Position numbers and translations under genes: made by a program | Notes under the pieces: model-generated | The model's input: the letters and a program-made list of their open reading frames with translations, nothing else | Databases searched by the model: none | Told to the model about the DNA's origin: nothing | Shown here: positions 58,016-64,000 of the stretch, piece after piece | Position numbering within the stretch: the first letter of the stretch is position 1 | Layout of the letters: every line of letters starts with the position of its first letter | NCBI GenBank assembly: GCA_031425525.1 | Contig: JANPJM010000010.1 | Span: forward strand, 1-64,000 | Length of the DNA stretch: 64,000 bases | Direction of reading: 5' to 3' | Source: JANNMJ01 sp031425525 | GTDB lineage: Bacteria; Bacteroidota; Bacteroidia; Cytophagales; Hymenobacteraceae

Positions 58016-58807
58016 TCACGCCACCCCCAGCGCGGTGAGGCTTTTTTCGGCGGCGGCTTGCTCGGAGGCTTTGCGCGAGAGGCCCGCGCCGCTGGCGACT
58101 AACTTATCGTCGTAGTACACATCGGTGCGGAACTCAGTGGTGCCGCCCTGGCGCTGCTGACTGGCTAGCTCGAAGCGAATGGAACGGCCCTGCGCCTGCC
58201 CCCACTCGATGAGCTTGCTTTTGAAGTTGGCGGTGGTGGTGGCCAGCGAGTTGATATCGACGAACGGCTTGATGAGCTTATCGAGGATGAAAGCGCGCGT
58301 GGGTCGGTAGCCGCGATCAAGGTACACGGCGCCGACCAGCGCCTCCAGCGCATTACCGTTGAGCGAGCGATGACGCCCGGTTTGCGAACGATCGGCTTTG
58401 ATGAGCTTGTCGAGCCCGACGCGCACGGCAAGCGTGTTTAAGCTCTCGCGATTGACGATGCGCGCGCGCAATTCCGTGAGAAAACCTTCGGCTTCGTAGG
58501 GAAACTTTCGGAACAGATATTCCGCCACGACGGAGCCCAGCACCGCATCGCCCAAAAATTCGAGGCGCTCGTTGGTATCGCTCAGGCGGGTGCGCTCGGG
58601 CGTGCCTTTGGGAGCGGGGCTGCTTGTGCCGTTTGGGCTCGCACTCGCGCCGGCGACGGTACCGTTGTCGGTCGCGCCACGCACGTACGATGTGTGCGTG
58701 AGCGCCAAGTGATACAGCGCCAACTGACGCGGCACCGTACCCGTGATGCTGCCGATGGCCGCCGCAAAACGGCGTTCGGTGAGCGAGCGAAAAATTGACC
58801 GAACCAT
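58016..58807 (-). CDS. rnc: ribonuclease III
   Basis: Start placed at MVRSIFRSLTERR (58807, 263 aa); ATGs at 58822 and 58861 are possible. Cleaves double-stranded RNA in rRNA and mRNA processing. Catalytic box NERLEFLGDAVLGSVVAEYLF, second acidic region NALEALVGAVYLDRG, and a C-terminal dsRNA-binding domain (FKSKLIEWGQAQ ... GLSRKASEQAAAEKSLTAL). About 30 Ser/Thr/Gly/Pro-rich residues sit between HTSYV and LSDTNERLEF, an unusual insert next to the catalytic helix. Last of acpP-fabF-rnc. Confidence 0.96.
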   Translation of the reverse strand: MVRSIFRSLTERRFAAAIGSITGTVPRQLALYHLALTHTSYVRGATDNGTVAGASASPNGTSSPAPKGTPERTRLSDTNERLEFLGDAVLGSVVAEYLFRKFPYEAEGFLTELRARIVNRESLNTLAVRVGLDKLIKADRSQTGRHRSLNGNALEALVGAVYLDRGYRPTRAFILDKLIKPFVDINSLATTTANFKSKLIEWGQAQGRSIRFELASQQRQGGTTEFRTDVYYDDKLVASGAGLSRKASEQAAAEKSLTALGVA

Positions 58808-58873
58808 TCCGCCTACCGGCATACGAAACCCACTAACGCGCGGCGCGTGGCCGCAGTACACTCGCTCAACTGC

Positions 58874-60124
<1,251 letters not shown>

Positions 60125-60208
60125 AAAATCAGCGTGCAGGGCAGCTAAGTGAAGGTGGAATGGTTGAAAACCGGGGCGAAAATAGGCAGTGGCGCCCGGC
60201 TTACCGGC

Positions 60209-60250
60209 GCCCCCTCTTGCCCGGCTTTGAAAAGCCGGGCAAGAGGGGGC
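60209..60250. terminator. 20-bp-arm perfect hairpin between acpP and fabF
   Basis: GCCCCCTCTTGCCCGGCTTT (60209-60228) and its exact complement (60231-60250) around GA. It lies in the 231-bp gap of the operon and could reduce fabF transcription relative to acpP. Confidence 0.6.
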
Positions 60251-60288
60251 CGAAAAAACTGTCGGAAGTTACCGCATCGCACGCAAAC

Positions 60289-60330
60289 GGGCCGGTCGGG
60301 GAGCCCTGAAATAGGCTTCCCGACCGGCCC
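60289..60330 (-). terminator. hairpin directly after acpP
   Basis: Arms GGGCCGGTCGGGGAGCC and its complement (60289-60305, 60314-60330) with one mismatch, 26 bp after the acpP stop. Confidence 0.55.
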
Positions 60331-60355
60331 GTACGGCATTGCGCGGTGGCGCTGC

Positions 60356-60592
60356 CTACTTGGCGTGCTCTTCGAGGTAGCTGATCGCCTGGCCGACGGT
60401 CTGGATATTCTCGGCCTGATCGTCGGGGATCGAGACGTTGAATTCCTTTTCGAACTCCATAATCAGCTCCACGGTGTCGAGCGAGTCGGCGCCGAGGTCG
60501 TTGGTGAAGCTGGCTTCGTGGGTGACTTCGGCTTCATCGACGCCGAGCTTTTCGATGATGATGCTCTTGACTTTGTCTGCGATCTCTGACAT
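60356..60592 (-). CDS. acpP: acyl carrier protein
   Basis: 78 aa from MSEIADKVKSIIIEKLGVDE. The Ser of LGADSLDTVELIMEFE takes phosphopantetheine. Strongly acidic four-helix protein that carries acyl chains for FabF. The longer upstream frame is non-coding. A TTCCTTTG sequence 47 bp upstream (60639-60646) resembles a -7 box. Confidence 0.97.
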   Translation of the reverse strand: MSEIADKVKSIIIEKLGVDEAEVTHEASFTNDLGADSLDTVELIMEFEKEFNVSIPDDQAENIQTVGQAISYLEEHAK

Positions 60593-60721
60593 ATCCTTTG
60601 GAGGGCTTGAGGTCTTGTGGGGTTGGGCGAATGCCGCGCAAAGGAAACACCTCCGCCCCAACTTTACCAAACCGGCCGATACTACCGACCTGCTAGTGCG
60701 CGACAGTTGGCCGGGGTGGCG

Positions 60722-60729
60722 TAGGTTTG
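60722..60729 (+). promoter_or_regulatory. -7 box (TAGGTTTG) of pyk
   Basis: TAGGTTTG fits TAnnTTTG. The ~115-base leader that follows is the word-repeat inverted repeat at 60736-60848, so the pyk mRNA would begin with a long hairpin. Confidence 0.4.
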
Positions 60730-60735
60730 CCGACA

Positions 60736-60848
60736 AGATGATTTTCGATGGAGTGATGAAGTGGTGGAGGATTGAGTGAGTGCGCGGCCTTCACCATCCT
60801 CCACCACTCCATCACTCCATCTGCTATCACTCAATCGAAAATTCGCAT
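60736..60848. repeat. GGAGTGATG word-repeat inverted repeat in the pyk leader
   Basis: ATTTTCGATGGAGTGATG...GTGGTGGAGGATTGAGTGA on the left faces CATCCTCCACCACTCCATCACTCCAT...CACTCAATCGAAAAT on the right (the latter in two blocks). The outer ends ATTTTCGAT/ATCGAAAAT are complementary. Confidence 0.6.
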
Positions 60849-60851
60849 TCC

Positions 60852-62288
60852 ATGCTCCAGACCTCCCGCCAGACCCGCACCAAAATCGTCGCCACGGTTG
60901 GCCCGGCGTCGAATACCTACGAAAAACTGCGCGCCCTCATCGAAGAAGGGGTAGATGTTTTTCGGCTGAATTTTTCGCACGGCTCCTACGCCGATCACCT
61001 CGCCGTCATCAATCTGGTGCGGCGGCTCAATAAAGATTTGCGCACCAACGTGTGTCTGTTACAGGATTTGCAAGGGCCGAAAATTCGGTTGGGCGAAGTG
61101 GAAGGCGGGCAGGTAATCATTACCGCCGGCGATAAAATCAAGCTGATTTGCGGCGAAAAAGAAATTTCGACCGCCACCCGCCTCAGCACGATTTACTTGG
61201 GGTTGGCGCAGGACGTGAAGCCCGGCGACGCGATTCTACTCGACGACGGCAAGCTGGAATTACGCGTCCTCGCGACCGACGGCAAGCAGGAAGTCGATGT
61301 CGAGGTGATTTACGGCGGCGTGGTGAAGCCGCGCAAAGGCATCAACCTGCCCGATTCGAACGTGTCGGCGCCGTCGTTGACGGATAAGGATGAGGAAGAC
61401 TTGAAATTTGGGCTTGAACACGGCGTCGAGTGGGTGGCGCTCTCTTTCGTGCGGACGGCCGACGACATTCGGTACATCAAAAAACTGATTGCCGACGCCG
61501 GTTCGACGGCGCGCGTGATCGCGAAGGTGGAAAAGCCCGAGGCGATGAAGAATATGCTCGAAATCGTGGCCGAATCGGACGCCGTGATGGTCGCGCGCGG
61601 CGATTTGGGCGTGGAAGTGGGGATGGAGCAGGTGCCGATGATGCAAAAGCGCCTCGTGGCGGCCTGCAACGCGGTGGGCAAGCCGGTCATCGTGGCCACC
61701 CAGATGATGGAATCGATGATTACGGCGCCGCGCCCCACCCGCGCCGAAACCAACGACGTAGCCAACGCCGTCCTCGACGGCGCCGACGCGCTGATGCTCT
61801 CCGCCGAAACCGCCGCCGGCGACTACCCGATTGAGACGATCCGGTCGATGCACCGCACGATTGCGATGGTGGAGGCAGAAGCCGATCTGTATTACAAAGC
61901 CGTGCCCTTCGACCGCACCGACCCGCTCTTTCTGTCGGCGACGTTGGTGGCGAGTGCCAGCAGCCTAGCGCGCGACACCGACGCGGCGGCCATCATCGGG
62001 ATGACGCGCTCCGGCTATACGGCCTTCCAATTGGCGCGCAACCGGCCGAAAGCGCGCATTTTCATCTTCACGGATAGCCACGAACTGCTCAACACCCTCA
62101 ACCTGGTGTGGGGCGTGCAGGGCTTTTATTACGACCGCTTCAACTCGTCGGATTCGATCATCGCCGACATCAAATATATTTTGATGACGACCGGCAACCT
62201 CAAAACCGGCGATGTTTTCGTGAATACCGGCTCAGTGCCGGTGATGGAGAAGGGGCCGACGAATTTTCTGAAGGTGAGCGTGGCGTAG
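60852..62288 (+). CDS. pyk: pyruvate kinase
   Basis: 478 aa from ATG 60852. Converts phosphoenolpyruvate and ADP to pyruvate and ATP. RTKIVATVGPAS start, LNFSHGSYADH, DLQGPKIRLG, IAKVEKPEAM (active Lys), ARGDLGVE, TQMMESM and SAETAAGDYP. The C-terminal allosteric domain is complete. Located downstream of divergent acpP. Confidence 0.98.
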   Translation: MLQTSRQTRTKIVATVGPASNTYEKLRALIEEGVDVFRLNFSHGSYADHLAVINLVRRLNKDLRTNVCLLQDLQGPKIRLGEVEGGQVIITAGDKIKLICGEKEISTATRLSTIYLGLAQDVKPGDAILLDDGKLELRVLATDGKQEVDVEVIYGGVVKPRKGINLPDSNVSAPSLTDKDEEDLKFGLEHGVEWVALSFVRTADDIRYIKKLIADAGSTARVIAKVEKPEAMKNMLEIVAESDAVMVARGDLGVEVGMEQVPMMQKRLVAACNAVGKPVIVATQMMESMITAPRPTRAETNDVANAVLDGADALMLSAETAAGDYPIETIRSMHRTIAMVEAEADLYYKAVPFDRTDPLFLSATLVASASSLARDTDAAAIIGMTRSGYTAFQLARNRPKARIFIFTDSHELLNTLNLVWGVQGFYYDRFNSSDSIIADIKYILMTTGNLKTGDVFVNTGSVPVMEKGPTNFLKVSVA

Positions 62289-62331
62289 GGGGAGTGGCGT
62301 TGCAGCGCGCACCTTAGCTGCTGAATCACTG

Positions 62332-62339
62332 TATTTTTG
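62332..62339 (+). promoter_or_regulatory. -7 box (TATTTTTG), near-leaderless Uma2 promoter
   Basis: Identical in sequence and spacing (5 bp to ATG 62344) to the box before the broken Uma2 copy at 871-878. Confidence 0.45.
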
Positions 62340-62343
62340 TGGT

Positions 62344-62946
62344 ATGTCTACGCCGCCCATCACCGACATTCGCCAACTCGACCCCCACGCTACCTACTCG
62401 TACGCCGACTACCTGACGTGGCAGTTTACGGAATGGGTCGAACTCATCAAAGGCAAGTTTCAGCGCCCGATGGCGGGGGCCAGCCGAATGCACCAACGGG
62501 TGTCCGGTAATCTGTTCGGCGAAATCCGCCAGCACCTCAAAGGCCAGCCCTGCCAAGTGTATGCTGCGCCTTTCGATGTGCGTTTGACCACGGGCGGCGC
62601 TAACGGCGACGACCAGATACGGACCGTGGTGCAGCCCGACCTGTTCGTGGTCTGCGACCGCACGAAGCTCGACGAGCGCGGTTGCGTGGGCGCGCCCGAC
62701 TGGATCATCGAGATCGTCTCGCCCGGTAACACCTCCCGCGACACCCGCACCAAGTTCGACCTGTACCAGGAAAGCGGCGTCACCGAGTACTGGCTCGTGT
62801 ATCCGGGCCTCAAAACCGTAGCCGCTTACGTGTTGCAAGGCGAGCGCTACGAGCTGACGGCCGAGTATGCCGCCCCCGGCCTCGTGCCGAGCCACACGCT
62901 GCCCGGCCTGACGTTGGAATGGGCCGACATCTTCGCCGACGACTAG
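62344..62946 (+). CDS. Uma2-family protein (DUF820, restriction-endonuclease-like fold)
   Basis: 200 aa. PD-(D/E)xK-like core: VQPDLFVVCDRTKL and PDWIIEIVSPGNTSRDTRTKFDLY with D/E residues, then GVTEYWLVYPGLKTVAAYVL. Biological role of the family is unsettled. A decayed paralogue with the same start and promoter lies at 883. Closed by the terminator at 62992-63025. Confidence 0.9.
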   Translation: MSTPPITDIRQLDPHATYSYADYLTWQFTEWVELIKGKFQRPMAGASRMHQRVSGNLFGEIRQHLKGQPCQVYAAPFDVRLTTGGANGDDQIRTVVQPDLFVVCDRTKLDERGCVGAPDWIIEIVSPGNTSRDTRTKFDLYQESGVTEYWLVYPGLKTVAAYVLQGERYELTAEYAAPGLVPSHTLPGLTLEWADIFADD

Positions 62947-62991
62947 CCCGCGCGGCGCCGCGCGCCTGATTTGCCCCTCTTGTTTTCGATA

Positions 62992-63025
62992 AAAAAGGCC
63001 GACTGCGTACGCAGTCGGCCTTTTT
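62992..63025. terminator. bidirectional intrinsic terminator
   Basis: AAAAAGGCCGACTGCG and its exact complement with A-run on one side and T-run on the other; ends the Uma2 gene and the convergent T9SS gene. Confidence 0.85.
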
Positions 63026-63081
63026 GTTTGTTCTGCGGCAGCGCACTCGGCGCGGCAAGCGGGCCGGAAGCCCGCACTCCG

Positions 63082-64000
63082 CTACTCGACGACCAACCGC
63101 CGGGTGCGCCCATCGGCGGCGCGCACCACGTAGAGGCCCGGCGCCAGCGTGCCGGGGCGCAGGGTGGCGGCGCCGGTGGCATCGGTGGGCAGGGTGGTGA
63201 TGCGGCGGCCCGTGGCGTCGTGGATGGCGAGGGATTGGTGGGGCGGGGCGCCAACAATGCGCAGCGGTTCGGTGGCGGGCGCCGGGTTGGGGTGCAGGGT
63301 GAAGGCGGGGGTGGTGATGGTTGGGGGTTTGGTGGCGAGGGTGGGGCCGGTGCCACCGTTGAGGCGGATGCTGACGGTGTTGGAAAAACCTTTGACTGTG
63401 AGCAAGTCTAAATCACCATCGCCGTCCAAATCGCCCATCGTTATCCCAAGCGGGCTATCTATAGGGAGGATTTGCGCACCGGAGAAAATACCCATTCCAT
63501 TGTTGAGCCACACGCTGACTTTACCACCGAGAGAGTCATAAACAACTGCCAGAAGATCGAAATCGCCATCGTCATCTATATCTCCTGTCGCTATACTTTC
63601 TGGAAAATCTCCCAGCGTTATTTCCTGTGTACCGCTAAAAATGCCGCTGCCATTATTGAATCGTACACTTACTGTCTTGGATAAGCTAGGGTAGTAGCGA
63701 TTATAATTAGAAACTAGTAAATCAAGGTCGCTGTCGCCATCTACATCTACCATCTCAATGTCCGACGGGCTGGCACCTACGCTAACATCTTGTGTGCCGC
63801 TGAAATTGGCATTGCCATCATTTAACCTGACACTTACCGTGCTATCAGTCACATTGGTCGTTGCGAAATCGAGGTCGCCGTCGCCGTCTACATCTCCTGT
63901 CGCAACATTTACCACGTAATTCCCCACGTTGACGTTTTGCGTGATGTTGAATGCACCGCTACCGTTATTTAATCTGACGCTGGTTGTAGTAGGTAGGCTG
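63082..64000 (-). CDS. FG-GAP/VCBS-repeat surface protein with T9SS sorting domain (partial, N-terminus outside window)
   Basis: The frame is open through the right edge (…SVRLNNGSGAFNITQNVNVG before 63927), so only the C-terminal ~305 residues are seen. Five FG-GAP-like units each contain a calcium-type DVDGDGDLD motif and SVRLNNGSG..SG. A type A T9SS C-terminal domain ends the protein (FTLHPNPAPATEPLRIVG ... LAPGLYVVRAADGRTRRLVVE). A secreted adhesin or surface protein of seven-bladed propeller type is likely. Confidence 0.9.
   Translation of the reverse strand, partial: SLPTTTSVRLNNGSGAFNITQNVNVGNYVVNVATGDVDGDGDLDFATTNVTDSTVSVRLNDGNANFSGTQDVSVGASPSDIEMVDVDGDSDLDLLVSNYNRYYPSLSKTVSVRFNNGSGIFSGTQEITLGDFPESIATGDIDDDGDFDLLAVVYDSLGGKVSVWLNNGMGIFSGAQILPIDSPLGITMGDLDGDGDLDLLTVKGFSNTVSIRLNGGTGPTLATKPPTITTPAFTLHPNPAPATEPLRIVGAPPHQSLAIHDATGRRITTLPTDATGAATLRPGTLAPGLYVVRAADGRTRRLVVE

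Overview
The window comes from a GC-rich member of the Bacteroidota, most likely a Hymenobacter-like cytophagalean (genus level is inference). The evidence is direct: two type IX secretion (T9SS/Por) C-terminal sorting domains, LytTR response regulators with a TPR sensor kinase, DUF6089 outer-membrane barrels beside bamA-ompH-ompH, the order rplQ-carA-eno, almost no Shine-Dalgarno sequences, and many TAnnTTTG (-7) promoter boxes, several of them only a few bases from the start codon.

Layout. 1-11 kb: a gene end, a hypothetical gene, a Uma2 gene broken by a MITE-like element, sua5, a secreted coiled-coil protein, a LytTR/sensor-kinase pair, and a giant T9SS surface protein with an apparent frameshift near 9856. 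11-19 kb: an accessory region of lower GC. It holds a LuxR-type regulator with a degenerate receiver, an array of dyads, several unknown small genes, and a same-strand run of three related zinc metallopeptidases followed by an SGNH hydrolase. The third peptidase is membrane-anchored and has lost two zinc ligands. 19-25 kb: an EEP-family lipoprotein, an HscA-like chaperone, an ftsB/divIC-like gene, and an anti-sigma-type ATPase paired with a DUF4325 protein. 24.6-36.8 kb, minus strand: eno, carA, a lipoprotein, then the alpha/spc ribosomal block from rplQ back to rpsH, where it stops without rpsN. 37-49.3 kb, minus strand: rluD, two ompH, bamA, uppS, three DUF6089 barrels, nadK, a POTRA/barrel protein and a CBS protein. 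49.3-58 kb: a damaged DUF3667 gene, an alpha/beta hydrolase, a chorismate amidotransferase, yqeY, pdxJ, then selU, a SMUG2-like glycosylase and selD (a tRNA 2-selenouridine module), a membrane protein and an orphan LytTR regulator. 58-64 kb: rnc, fabF, acpP, pyk, an intact Uma2 gene and the end of an FG-GAP T9SS protein that runs off the window.

How the genes work together. Most of the window is core metabolism: translation, outer-membrane assembly, fatty-acid synthesis and glycolysis. The candidates for undescribed biology are the tandem peptidase/pseudopeptidase/SGNH cluster (13.6-18.7 kb), the ATPase-DUF4325 pair (23.3-24.5 kb), the dyad array at 12.2-12.35 kb, and a dispersed class of low-complexity word-repeat hairpins that sit just after stop codons and in places have entered reading frames (sua5, hscA, the T9SS linker). 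No tRNA, rRNA, CRISPR array, integrase or transposase gene was seen.
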